A DNA stretch of 64,000 nucleotides from Stichopus chloronotus. Taxonomy: Eukaryota; Echinodermata; Holothuroidea; Aspidochirotida; Stichopodidae. Shown one piece after another: positions 1 to 18,273 of this stretch (position 1 is its first letter; each line of letters starts with the position of its first letter). The stretch lies in assembly GCA_021234535.1 (NCBI GenBank), contig CM037838.1, positions 21,769,009 to 21,833,008 of the forward strand, given 5' to 3'. Under the pieces are notes generated by a model, which was not told the DNA's origin, searched no databases, and worked only from the letters and a program-made list of their open reading frames with translations. Both the position numbers and the translations under genes were made by a program.

Positions 1-1453
1 ACGAAACGGCAAATTAAGCTTAAACATTTCCACACTGGTCGAAACCAAAGTACCGAATTCATAATTTATAATTTAGAGTGCACCATTTTACATCTAAGCA
101 CTCTCTCCAACCTGCAAAAATTTTTCAAAGGGGAGGTTCTCTTAGACCCTGCCCCCAGCACGGCGATCACAAATTACCCGGCTCTCAAAATGGTCTGGTG
201 ACAACCCTGTTTGTCATGTAGGATAAGGGAATCCCTCACAGTCACACCATCTACATCATTCATGGTTCTACCATTCATCCATCCCATCCTTGACTGACTC
301 AAAAGAACAGATATGGGCTTCCTTATGAGTGTGATCTTTGCCAGTTATGCACCCGCATATGCTTATCATTACTAAAGAATCCACTGGGTAGGCCTATTTA
401 GCCTCATTTAAATTTATTAGAATCTCCTATGTGCAATCATGCAATGTATCCCAGTCTTCGAAACCATCGGTGGTTTTTCATCTCTAAGAAGCTCTGAAAA
501 TGTGCAGAATCTTTGCTTCATGAAAAAAAAAATATTTTCAAATTATATAGTATCAACAAAAAAGAATTGCATGCATGTTAAATAAATATGTGATGAAACT
601 GTTTATTTTGGTGATTACATATACAAGTGAGCCTGTCAAGGATTTAAAACCAGATTATTCAAATGACCCTACACTTATTTATAGCCTCAGAGTTGACTAC
701 AAAGATGCTGATCTATGACTTTTTTTGTGGGGGGAACATTCCATTCTCACGTACAGCATCAACAATTAACGTAAATCTGAGCACATGAAGTACACTTTCG
801 ATACAGTATTCAAAAGACACTTCACAGCAACATACTTTCCATCATTGTGATCTCTCTCTCCATTTGTTCTTAGTTTTGACCTGCTTGTCATTGTAGCATT
901 CTCTCCTGGTATTAAGAACATGGCTCATTGTGTATTTTGAGGCCTTTGTAATTAGACTGCCACTGATTTATATAACAGTGCTAGAGTTTTAGTTGATTGA
1001 TTTCACAGAAGGTGATATGAAAGTCCTCTGAATGTTGCAATTACTGATTTGATGGTGCAGTTATTAAACGTGACCCAGTTCACAGCAATGAATTTATGTC
1101 TTCCCCTTGTCAACTCAACTGTAAGTAGGTTAGGTTACAGTGCATCCACATTGATCTATGAACAGATTCTCTCTCTCAGACACACACTTAGTAGATTGAT
1201 GAAATGCCATGGAAGTGTAAGTGGATGGATTTAATGGAATTTGTAGAAAGTACTTTTATCACCTCTTTTCTAAACTTGCCATCAGAGTGGACAAGGAACT
1301 CTGAGCGTTGACAGGATTTTGGCATATGTTTCTTTTACGCTGACCAGTTGACCTTGTAATTTATAGTTTCTAAGCTAGTAAAGTTTGCTGTCAGTATTTT
1401 CAATATTTGACTGACGAGTAACTTGTGATTTTCTTTCTGTTTCAATCTTCCAG
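1..1453. other. Abl intron upstream of first visible exon
   Basis: No coding exon was found here. The stretch ends in a pyrimidine-rich splice acceptor (ttcaatcttccag) at 1441-1453. The preceding Abl exons (SH3, SH2, first strands of the kinase N-lobe) are expected further upstream, outside the window. Confidence 0.6.
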
Positions 1454-7719
<6,266 letters not shown>

Positions 7720-8860
7720 CCAGTGTTAGTAGAGACTGGCTATTTCTTTTTTATCTTCCTTCTTTTTTTTTAATTCAACTTTAAGATATAAAAAAGAAAT
7801 ATTTTATCAAAGATTTCTGTATATTAGTCCTCATATTTTCTATTTGCTCTGTTTTCTCTACATTTTTTTTTTTTATTCAAAGGAGCAGAGCAAGAGCTTG
7901 AAGCAGAAAAATGTCTGTTGTTGACCGATGCAACTTACTTCTTTGTGGCATAACTTGAGCTCTGTTGAGTGGTTGGGGTTGTCGATGCAATATGTGTTTT
8001 TTGAAAAATCGAAGGCAGCAGCCTTCTTGGTTATTGCTCAATACATGCATTAAATGGATGAACATGGTTTACAAGCAGGGTATATCACTTTAATGTTTCT
8101 TTTCCTCCCCTACTCACTCCCTTTAAGTTGACTGTAGGTCACCATCAGAATTGATTTCATTTGACTGTACAAATATCTTGTAGTAGCTCTCCATCTTCCA
8201 GGGAAGAAAGAAAAAAATGTCATCTGTCTCACTGAACTGCCTTGAGGCCATTCGTACTATCATTTCCCAGTTGGGGGGGGGGGAAACCCAAATTCAGTGA
8301 GCAACTTAGCTGTGACTCTTACAAGCTATGTCTCAGCAATATTTCTCCGAGGGAGGGTAAGGCCTGGATTTGGGTGTGTGGCCATTCATAGCTGTGACTC
8401 CTTCATGAGATCCGTCTAGTTACGTATCTTAAAGAGGGAGGTGACGCTTGAATTTGGTTGTTGAAACAGCAAGATTATCTGACTGTCATGCCACAATATC
8501 AGTAAAACTTAAACCATTAGTCGATCCCATGATGGTTTCATTCATCCATGTGTATCAAATCAATATCCACAACATTCATATGGAAGCAAATGCCATAAAT
8601 GTTTGACCTTTGAACTGAAATGTGGTCTCTGCAGAGTATGATAGATCTGCCAAAATCATAAAGGTAGCTTCAACTTAATTTACGACGTCAGATTTCCAGA
8701 ATGAGGTGCGAGGTCTTCTTGTCATCGGTGTTTGCCAACCTGTTTGTACAGTAGGTGAGCCTGCTGTCATGTTTTGCTTAAAGTGGAATATGTGTGTTTC
8801 TTAAAAGTCAGAGATATCTGGTAAGGATATATTTGGAAGGAAAAAATAAAATAAATGAAA
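7720..8860 (+). other. probable Abl 3' UTR
   Basis: No coding signal. Two overlapping AATAAA hexamers at 8845-8855 are the first good poly(A) signals after the stop codon. The transcript end is not fixed by the sequence; further hexamers occur near 9456, 12353 and 13669, so the UTR could be longer. A poly-G run sits near 8272-8282. Confidence 0.45.
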
Positions 8861-11800
8861 CATTCAAATCATAGGCAAAGCTGGCCCTGATGAAAGACGA
8901 CTAAGATTGTGTTCCTGTCTTTTAGGCCCTTTAGCATCCCTCCCTTTTTTTTTTTTTTAATTTCAAGCACTTCAAGAGTAGACCTGTCTTTCTGTGATGC
9001 AATTGTGGTTCACCTGTAATCCCATATGTCGTGTCTTCGTAGCTATCATTGGCTCGTAGTGATGCCATCTGTGTGATGCAAATGCTACCTTAGTAAATGT
9101 GATCACTGAATTCTATACAGTTATTTTGAACTCGAGCCCTGTTGTAGGTGGGCACGCATGGCCTTGTCTTTGCAAGACCCATGGTGTGGCCCTTTTGGCC
9201 ATTCCTGATCAACTAAACATAGAACTTTAATCATTCACAGCCAATTATGGAATATTACCATACTCTGAAAAGTTTCTGTTTACAGCCACTTACAAACTTC
9301 TACTTCTACTTCAAATGGACACTGGCTGTGAAAGGGTTAAAGTAAAGCTTCTTACTGCATGTCAGGCAGAAGAAGACCAACTTCCCAAGTTGTTGACTCA
9401 TCATGTTTTCACATCTTATCCCATGTAGGACAGTAACAATGATGTTTAGGTCACCAACAATAAAACTGCAGTTTTCTGGTAAAGGAAGAGGATGCAGATG
9501 TTACCTTCACTGAGATCGGTTATAGCTGGGGGGGGCGAGGGTCAGTTTACAAAAGCCTGAGGCTATTGTCTTTGAGAATGCTCATTGTCTCAGATATCGC
9601 AATCTAAATGAAATATTGCTTCCTAAAACAGACAACTATCTGTGCACAAAATGTGCTCTGTTCTCATTTCTTGCGGGCTTGTCAACTCCTCTGTACAAAC
9701 ATTTGGAACCCTCAGAGTCTCATTTTGTGGGTTGTCCCATGGGAATTTAAAGCAGAGGCATCAACTTAATATTTGAATGAAATGTATGGAAGTATGCAAA
9801 ATATACAGAATTTCGCTATTGCTATCACAAGTTCCATGTTCCTGTTGGTGTAGTCTTGACAACAAAACCGACATTGAACGCTTGACTTCCGGTGAAGTTC
9901 CGTTCTCTGTGGAGTGTGACAGAATTTGCTCTTAAGAAATTAAATCAATTGCATTATGATAATTTCACTTTAATACAATATTTTTTACCCATTTCAATTT
10001 TCATAAGATTTTGAAAATAATTGAGATATATTTGAAGTGTGTGTTATTCCATTCAAATTTGTGTTGAATTTTCCAGGTCGAAAATGTCAGGCATGCAATT
10101 TTTAACTAAAGGGAAACAGAAGCAGTCACTCCATTTTGTTCTCATAGGATGAATGAGGTGGCAAAAGTTGGAGCATACAGTACATTGTAAAATTTCTTTT
10201 GTTGTTTGCACTGAGATGGAGAATAATTACATTTTTATTTCATTGTTTTTGCTTTCTGGGAAAATATATCAGATCTTGTCAAAATCTGTGATATCACTCA
10301 CAGGGGGGGGGGGTACTTGCTACATGGTCTTTCTTTTAAAGCAAGTCCTGGATGAATTCAGACTGTTTGAGCTCATCCACTCTTGTCTAAGGCAGTTGTG
10401 ATGTTGCTTAATGTTGAATGTTAAAGAAAAGGTGACTTCATGGGGATCTGACCGGTGGTGTCATTGTTGTTGTGACATTGCAATATTTGCAAATGAATAC
10501 CAGACTTTTGCCCCGATGTTGTCTATGAAATGACCCATGTCTTCTGTACACTTACAGAAAAAGTAATGGGTTAATGAGGGTTTGATAGAACAGATTGCAT
10601 ACAGCTAGTAAATAACGTACACAGAAGAAGAAATAAGACCTTGCGGGTTGAGTTATCCTTCAATTAACTTTTTAGTATCTTGTCAGGAGGTGAGACTTAG
10701 GCTAAACAGAGTAACTGCTGTATGCAATCCACAGTTTAAGTATTTTTTGTTCAGGTTTGCTTTGGTCCCAACTTATGGGCTACTAGTATGATATCACAAT
10801 GTCATTTGGCAATTGGAGGGGAAAGGTGTTTGCAACATCTATTGAAGGTTTCACATTGCAACAACACCACTGCCCAGATTTAAAGCCATCATCTTGCAAA
10901 CATTCATGGTTTTGGCTTACTTTACCCTTTTGCAGAGATCGTAGAAACACACACACACAAGTAATTGTCTTCAGTAAAGACAGTTGTACTTTTAAAAGTG
11001 ATAGATCCTTCTCCTTTCATAACGAGGAAATGAAACCATTCCCAGGTTTGTCATATCAGCCAAAAAAAGTGTAAGCTGAATCAGCAAATTTTCTCAATGA
11101 CAGTATTGTTAAGTTTGTCGTTGTGTATCACAAAACTTCATCGTGTTATGAGTCTTAGAAACTGAAAGCAGCTGAAGTTCGTCACCAGCAAACAGACATG
11201 GGTGGAGGGCTGGGTAAGGGAAGGGAATGGGATGTTAGAGCAACCTTCCATTTAAACAATGGATTCCATGTCTAGCAGAATTTCTCATTCCCTGTTGTCT
11301 TTGTAAGAGGCAGCATATTAAATAGAGAAATGGCATTTTCCAACTTAAAAAATATTATTGAGCATTTTTCAATTGAGAAAATTTATCAACATTGAGCTGT
11401 ACTTTATATTTTTTTGTTGGGCCATTGTTGGCACATAGCACTACCAATATTAGAGATTCACAAGTTCTCCATCTTTAAAACACAAGCATTAGTTCAATCC
11501 ATTGTCCAGTTCTGTGTGTTCATAGATGTGGTATAAGTGGAATCGAGGACCAAATACAGTGCAGCTTTATCTGAGATTGAAAAAGGCGATGGGTAGGTTT
11601 TAAAGTTGGAAGAAGTTGTGACTGTGGTACTACAAATCTTACAAATTGTATGTTGGAAAAACTTTAAAAAGGAGTTGTTTTAAAACCAGGGACAAAGACT
11701 TCCTTGGTCATATGTCACAGAGTTTTGATCTTTCATTTACTGGCTGATCAATGGTAGTATGTCAGTGTTGACTTCACTGTGAACGATTAGCATTTCCTTG

Positions 11801-14800
11801 TTGCATGGCACTTTTGAAGCCCTTTGGGGCTTCCTTGGTATATGCTCTTCAAAAATTCCACGTTTGCAAGTAAGCACCATTCGCTAACAGACTGATCACC
11901 TTTGTGTTGCAATGTGATGTCAGCTTAATTATTCCCTGCAATTTTTCCATTACTTCTTGCTCTGATTCTTTCATCTTTGATGTAAATGTGGAAATTATAA
12001 GTCGGCTGTAAAAGAAAGGAATCTGTCACAGTAGAGTTTACAAAATCTCAGCAGTCCATCGAGTGGAGACGATGTCATTGACACACAGAATCATGGTTTT
12101 TTTTTCAATTTTTGAAAATCCTTCCTCCTGCGGGCATTAAGATACATTTGGCCACAGTTTTTGTCGTCTGTAATTTGTTGAGTCCTGAACGTAGAAAAAT
12201 TGTCAAATGTTTTGTTCAGCATTGTCATGGCAAATGTTTCATCCAGTTTAAAGTGACACTGTTTTACTGGTACACTTAATTCCCCTCTTTCCACTATAAA
12301 ATTTTCCTTTCAGCAGTTGTGAGATAGATACCAATCACCTGCTGTATTTTTGCAATAAATGACCCCCTCCCTCCTCCCCCAGTGTGTCCCTCCCCCAGTG
12401 TGTCTCCCCCTTGGTGTGTGTGGTGCTGCTTCTATCCGAAGGAAATACTGAAAGTGCATGTCAAAAAAAAAAAAAGTATAGCCTTCAGAACCATTTGAAA
12501 CTTGTTAGCACAGTACGAACTGTGCGACAAGAACATATTTTCTTGTTATGCTGTTCACATCGTGGCCTGCTTAATCGTTTTGGGATTATTTCCTCGGGTG
12601 CTTTCACACCAAAAGTGTTTTAAGCAATTGGCATTCTTGGCGTCCAATGCTTGACGGTTTGGACACTTGCAGCTTTTCATTTCTAATGAGCGAACACAAG
12701 CGAGCGAGTGGAGTGTTTCATTCTACTTCCTCAGGTTGCGTTACAGAAGAAGTACATGGAATTGCTTGCATGATTTGTGTTGCCAAGCATTCTGAGCCAA
12801 TTAAATGAACCAACATTAGACCGAGGGGGTACACTAGTAAACTGCTTGATACGATTTGCTTTGCTTCCTCGCAGTGTGAAAACTGCAAGTGGTTGACAAT
12901 GGATTTCTATAAGGCATTTCAAAGTGAGTGAGGCATTTCGCTTTGCTTTGCTTGTGGTGTGAATGCACATTTGTTAGTTTGTCAGACCATCCTGTGAACG
13001 ACATGCTCAGAATTCTACGGAGAGTCACATGCCATTAGTGGCACCCATCTTGAGAAAGCCATCATCTGAGGGTGGGGAGAATGGGAGTGGGGGTGGGAGA
13101 TGTGACAACTCAGGAAGTACAGATGTCACCTAGGTAAATTTCATGTCTGTTTGAATCATTGGAATGAACATTTTTTCTTTGCTCTTCCTTGGAAACAATC
13201 AGGACACAGCAGGACACAATCTTTGCAAATAGGATGCCAACAATGTGATTTATTTTTCATGAATTTCTTTGGTGTTTTCTTATAAGGTAATTGCTAAAAT
13301 TGATCAATTATTGGTATTTCCTACAAATGGGGGGGGGGGGGGGGAGGATGCCACATTTAAGTTTTTTCTCTTTGGGATGGAGGGTGTTAAGTTGTTAAGA
13401 GAGGGACCATAGCTTGCAAGACCTAATCCCATCAACCAGTATCGATCGAAACAGTAATTCGGTCGTCCAAATATAGTGTCTGCCACACATTGGTCAAATG
13501 TGTGACAGCCATTTTTTTTTTTAACATTCAGCTGAATGTCAACTAAGACTTAGACCAGTGACGGTGCTTCAAAGAAAATACGCATTGCATGATGGGACTT
13601 TTATATGCAAGTATTTGAAGAAGGAAGCACGAAAGAGAGAAAAGACTTTCGTGTTATCAAAAGTGACATAATAAAAATGAAATTTTAACATGCTAAATAT
13701 AAACAGTGTACTGTGTATTCTTTGCTCTTGAGTCATTTTCCGTGAGATGACGTTACTTCGTCAAAGTTCCCACATGCAGAACTAAGTACTGTAGGATGGA
13801 GCGTAATGGTACCACATACATCTCACAATGACCGAAGGTGGATAGTGAGTGTTACGAGTTGACCAACACACTAACAAACGATATAACCATAATGTGCTAC
13901 CATACATGTTGTTTATTCGGAATGTTAGGATTTGCGAACAGAGAAGGGACTGGAAGCTGTCATCATGCGTTCATGACACTCATCCGAAAGGTATCTGACT
14001 ATGAAATCTTCACAAAAATTTTATTTGGCTAGAGGTGATTAAACCCATGTCTCGATCGTTTGCTCTAAATGTGCCTTTTTTTTTTGTTCCGCTGGATGTT
14101 CGAGTGAAAGTATAGTTGCTATAACGTAGTTGGATTCCCACGGTCTTCTTATGACCATTCACGTGGTGTTTATTTCGCTCGTGGTGTTTACTTCGAATCT
14201 AATTTTGGGTCACCGTGAAACTCGCGGTAAATCAAGGAACCAAAGACAGAATTTACATCGAAACGTGAGTGGAGGATACCTGCATAACCCTTAAATGTAA
14301 CAATCCACCATAAATGTTATATCCATCATAAATGCTATAATTTTTAACCATAACCGTAGAACCTACCATAAATGTAGTAAGTTTTGACCGCAAATGTTCA
14401 TAACTGACCCACGGTTAAAGTATTAATAATATTTTACCATAAATGTGACGATCTATCTGGCTCCACCGTGAATGTAATATCAGTCATCTATAGTCCAAAA
14501 CTTCAAAGAGGAAGTGACGTCACGACTGTTCTCAGGCGCTGGATTCTTGAGACGATCCCTTGCCTTAAAACCATAAATGTAAAAATGATACAATGGTGGG
14601 GATGCTTCCAATGCATCTTGTCTTGTTGGAAGTTTAAAAGTGTTTTTGCGGACACGCAAGAGTCGGTCATTGGGACAGGGCGTGACCAAGAGAATGGGCC
14701 GGCTGTCTTGTATGAACTGGGGCTGTGCATATTGAACATTAAGACCGCCAGCCCGAGGGCCTGTTTGAATTGAAGAATGGCAGTCACAATGTGAAAAGAT

Positions 14801-17370
14801 TCATCGGCGGCATTCTAGGGCGGTAATTTTTGTTTTGTAGGCTTTCATGGAGTATACGTATGTAATTTGTGGAGTTCATTTCTTGTGAGTGGGTGTAGGT
14901 GTGTGTGTAAGGGTGTGTGTGGAGGGGGCTACAGATGGCGGAGTGACCATGGCCTTTTCCTTGAATAACTTGAACCACTGTAGTCTTGTGGAGAATTATA
15001 GTCGTAGGGCCCCTGGGGAAATCCGGCCCTGTAGGCAAGGGTACACTATGTGTTTGAGTCGGCGAAAGCAGTCAGCATTCTGGTGGACTGATTCAACGCA
15101 TAGGTTCCGGGGAATGATATATTGTAAAAACATGCAGCTTCCTGTAATAGCGCTATGGTAAAATAAAGTCAGGTGGAATTTTAAAACTGCATGGGAATAG
15201 CTTCAAGCAATGTTTTGTTTGAGAATACGAGGTATCACTGGTGCACGGTCTCAACAAATTGGGAGTACCAATGTATCTATATCATCACTTTCAAACAGTA
15301 AGAAATTAAACTTTTGCGAAGACTAATTGCCTATAGATATGCAGTAGCAGGTGAGCCGACCACGAGTGCAATAAATCGATGCGACGCAATCCGTATGGAC
15401 CACACCCAACACTAAAAGAGCTTATGGCTCAGGCTATGAACGACAGAAAATCGGTAAAAAGTCACTTCTTTGTTGAATTATTTTGCTTCGATGGAATAAA
15501 AGAAACGAGAGGACGAGAAAACTCGACAGATTGAAGGTACGAGATACAAAACAAAAAATGATGATAATAAGTAAAGACGAATTGCCAAATGCACCGCCGA
15601 CAGAAACTTACATCTGATTCGATGACCGGACGGACGGGAAACAGAAAATACCACGAGAAAAAAAAAGAATACCACGAGAAAAAAAAAAAAAAAGAATCAT
15701 GCAAATAACAGCGTTATGCAGTAAGTATTTTTTTCTCTCTAAACGGATAGTTCTCTTATTTTCTGCATGAATCTGATGGGTTTGTTTATAACTCATTCCC
15801 GGAGGAGTGTTTGACAGCTTCTTGTTTATACCGACAACGAAACTCGAAGCAGCACCATGTGACACAGATTTTAAGGAAAAATATGTGTCGTTAAGTGTTG
15901 AACTAATGGAATCTCCCCGGGGTATGGCACGTATAACCATGATCGTGTATTTAAAACAGTCACTTCCAACGAGACTCTCAGAAAAAGAAATACCAAACAA
16001 AATATTCAGAAGTGACGAAAGGTTTTTACTTAACGATTTGCCTTGAGAGGCATGATATACGGTATCAGATACATAGGAATGAAAGGCCTATCATAAAAGC
16101 GACGGATTTATAATGTATTCCGTTTTTATTTCGCAATAAAATAGTGGATTTAAATTGTTCCTCTGCAGCACGTCAAGTTCAAATTAAGTTTTCAGTATTT
16201 CCATGTTTCAAGAGAAATGTCTGGTTTTATCTTTTTTTTTTTTTTTCAATGGCAGATTACAATGTTGAGTATGGGATTGGTAGTTTAACAAGGACTGACA
16301 AAATCTGGAAATGTAACAGCATTTGTATTGACTTCTAGATTATGATATATCATAAGTGTGCAAAATATAGGCCTACAGACGATGCCCCGAGACAATTAAC
16401 TTATTGACATATGTGCATACAATCACGACCCCACAGTTTCTTCTTCTATTCATCCACACAATAGTGCACAATATAGATCCCGCGACCACCATTTACCCCA
16501 TGGTGCCATATAGGACCCTATCAATGTTAACTACACCCAATCACTGTCTCTACCAAAAGTCCAGTAAATGCAGTGGTAGGGTTTCACTTGCTCTGCATCG
16601 GGTATACAACCAGTATTAATTTAAAGTTATGAGAACATTTTCTTCTTAATTGTAAGTATAGCTTCGATAACCAACTTTGGAATGTGGATATAAAAATTTG
16701 AATTAAGTCATGACGTATGTTAATGTGTTAACTTGTATAAATTCAAATTACCAAATGAAACGTTGATCTAGATCAATAAATATGTTAATCTTTGTATGAA
16801 TGCGTCTTTAATGGGAAAATGCAGTCGCCCCAGTGTATATTAGTATAGTCACCTATCCTTATTTACTGATTGCGGTGTTGCATCAAGTGACATTTTTTTT
16901 GTTACTTGATTGCTAAGTTAATGCAAATTATTTGTTTGCTTTGAATACACAAAAGTACGAAATATCCTGAAAGATACTTGTATATAAAAGAGGAGATTTG
17001 CAAGATTTAACTGATGCTTCAGAATAAAGTTGGGGTCACTGCTTATTCCCTTTAATTTGTGTAATTTATTTTGTCGTCTGCCCCCAATTTTTTTTTCATC
17101 CTTCTCCTTTTATTGTTTCTGGCCAAAAAACAATAATTTTTTTCTTTCAGGGAATGGTTTTGACGCCCTCCAGTCTGTAATCGACAAGAAGTCAAGCTTT
17201 CTAAAAAAAGTTTTAGCAACGTACAAGTTGATTATTGTCTGTCGAGATGTTCCAAACGTTACTTGCTGTTTCTGCTGCATTAGTTTCATTCCTTTTTTTT
17301 TTACCGCTTGTCTTAATTTTGCTTTCTGCACTCTCATCACGTAAAGTGAAATATGTGTCGCAATTCGTCC
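8861..17370. other. gene-poor stretch
   Basis: No convincing exon on either strand. It contains poly-G tracts (9530, 10302, 13328-13343), CT/CCCTCC-rich sequence (12360-12410), a short (CA)n at 10951, a GT-rich patch at 14885-14930 and the degenerate repeat at 14285-14480. Open frames on both strands at 15608-16046 could not be decided. Confidence 0.5.
14285..14480. repeat. degenerate minisatellite around ACCATAAATGT
   Basis: The core accataaatgt and close variants (catcataaatgc, taccataaatgt, gaccgcaaatgt, accgtgaatgt) recur about every 25-35 bp at least six times, with AT-rich filler. An old, diverged tandem repeat. Confidence 0.5.
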
Positions 17371-17376
17371 TTTATT
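17371..17376 (-). promoter_or_regulatory. poly(A) signal of the secreted peptide gene
   Basis: AATAAA on the - strand, about 82 nt downstream of the stop codon of the 17458-17910 coding region, a normal distance for a short 3' UTR. Confidence 0.5.
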
Positions 17377-17457
17377 TTGTGATGAATGAATATCACGTGC
17401 GTATATGTCTCATGTTTGATGCTAAATCTGCCACTGCTGGGATATCTTTGCCGTCCG

Positions 17458-17910
17458 TTAAAATCTCAGTCCCACTGGTATCTCGACCCTCCTTCCTTTG
17501 TATCCGAGCCTACGGAGTATCTCCCGCCTAGCTAACTCCTTGTTGCCGTCTCTCTTTGTGATCTGAAAGCCTCGTGAATCCGACAAAGGCGCATTTTGGG
17601 AAGTTAACTGATAATTCCTCAGGTTAAGCTGGTAGAGAATTTCCCGTAGACTGCGGAGAATTTCCTCTCGATCGAAAACGGATTTCTCACCGAAACCGAG
17701 TGACTGTCGTTGACCGGTTTGAGGAGCTCCCATTTGTCTTTCCTCTGACGGTACTGAATCCACTGCTGTAACTCTGTCAAAAATATCCATGTCCCCCCAA
17801 GTCGAGATCACCCCTCCCTCAGGTCCCGTCGAACTGGCTGCGACCACAGAACATACTAAGATGCCTAGACTTAGGGTAGCAACGATGGAAAATGATACCT
17901 CTGGGGCCAT
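17458..17910 (-). CDS. putative secreted peptide (neuropeptide-like) precursor, C-terminal GLRF
   Basis: 150 residues from the ATG at 17908-17910. I chose this Met over upstream in-frame ones because a classic signal peptide follows at once (residues 1-26, hydrophobic core FSIVATLSLGILVCSVVA, small residues at the cut). A good splice acceptor (pyrimidine tract plus acacag) lies just upstream, exon starting at 17938, so a non-coding 5' exon is likely. The mature part has an amphipathic helical stretch (REEILRSLREILYQLNLRNY, about 81-100), then KR (119-120), RR (128-129), RR (133-134) and GRR (139-141), and ends VEIPVGLRF-stop. There are no cysteines after the signal peptide. The layout resembles a neuropeptide or hormone precursor. 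The terminal Phe lacks the Gly needed for amidation; LGYK-Gly before RR could be amidated. Family not recognised. Confidence 0.5.
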   Translation of the reverse strand: MAPEVSFSIVATLSLGILVCSVVAASSTGPEGGVISTWGDMDIFDRVTAVDSVPSEERQMGAPQTGQRQSLGFGEKSVFDREEILRSLREILYQLNLRNYQLTSQNAPLSDSRGFQITKRDGNKELARREILRRLGYKGRRVEIPVGLRF

Positions 17911-17938
17911 CCTGGTGAGAATTCTTTCAAATCTCCTC

Positions 17939-18071
17939 CTGTGTAGTGGTCTATGTAAAGTAAATATGAGAAAAAAAAATGGGTCAAAGAACTTTGTAAA
18001 GCAGCGTATGATGACTAAGCGGCATACATGACTGACAATGAACAAAGTAACAATTGCATGAACTAAGGAAA
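17939..18071 (-). other. intron end upstream of peptide-precursor exon
   Basis: Contains the pyrimidine tract (17964-17977, - strand) and the acceptor at 17939-17943 that define the start of the exon carrying the precursor. Confidence 0.4.
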
Positions 18072-18273
18072 AAAATGAATGAATGAATGGATGGGTGAAT
18101 AAAATGATTGAATGGGTAAATGAACGAAGTTATAGATGAATCATTGCACGAATGAGAGATAATAAGAGTACACCAATGAAAGAATCTGTGAATGACTTAA
18201 GTAATTAGTGAATGAATGAGTGATTGGACGGAATGAACTGGTGAATGAATGAATGAATGAATGAATGAATTAA
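18072..18273. repeat. (GAAT)n tetranucleotide microsatellite, imperfect
   Basis: Tracts of gaatgaatgaat with interruptions (gggtgaat, gattgaat), perfect at both ends and decayed in the middle. Confidence 0.8.

Noticed and set aside
12602..12962. Possible MITE with 9-bp inverted termini (ttcacacca / tggtgtgaa)
   Set aside because: Termini are short, no target duplication was found and similar short motifs recur nearby.
15608..16046. Overlapping open frames on both strands (130 codons on -, 79 on +)
   Set aside because: Both strands are open over about 240 bp, neither has clear splice signals or a recognisable domain, and choosing one would be arbitrary.
17458..17910. Calling the secreted precursor a kisspeptin because of GLRF
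   Set aside because: No Gly follows Phe for amidation and nothing else in the precursor matches what I know of the family, so I left it unnamed.
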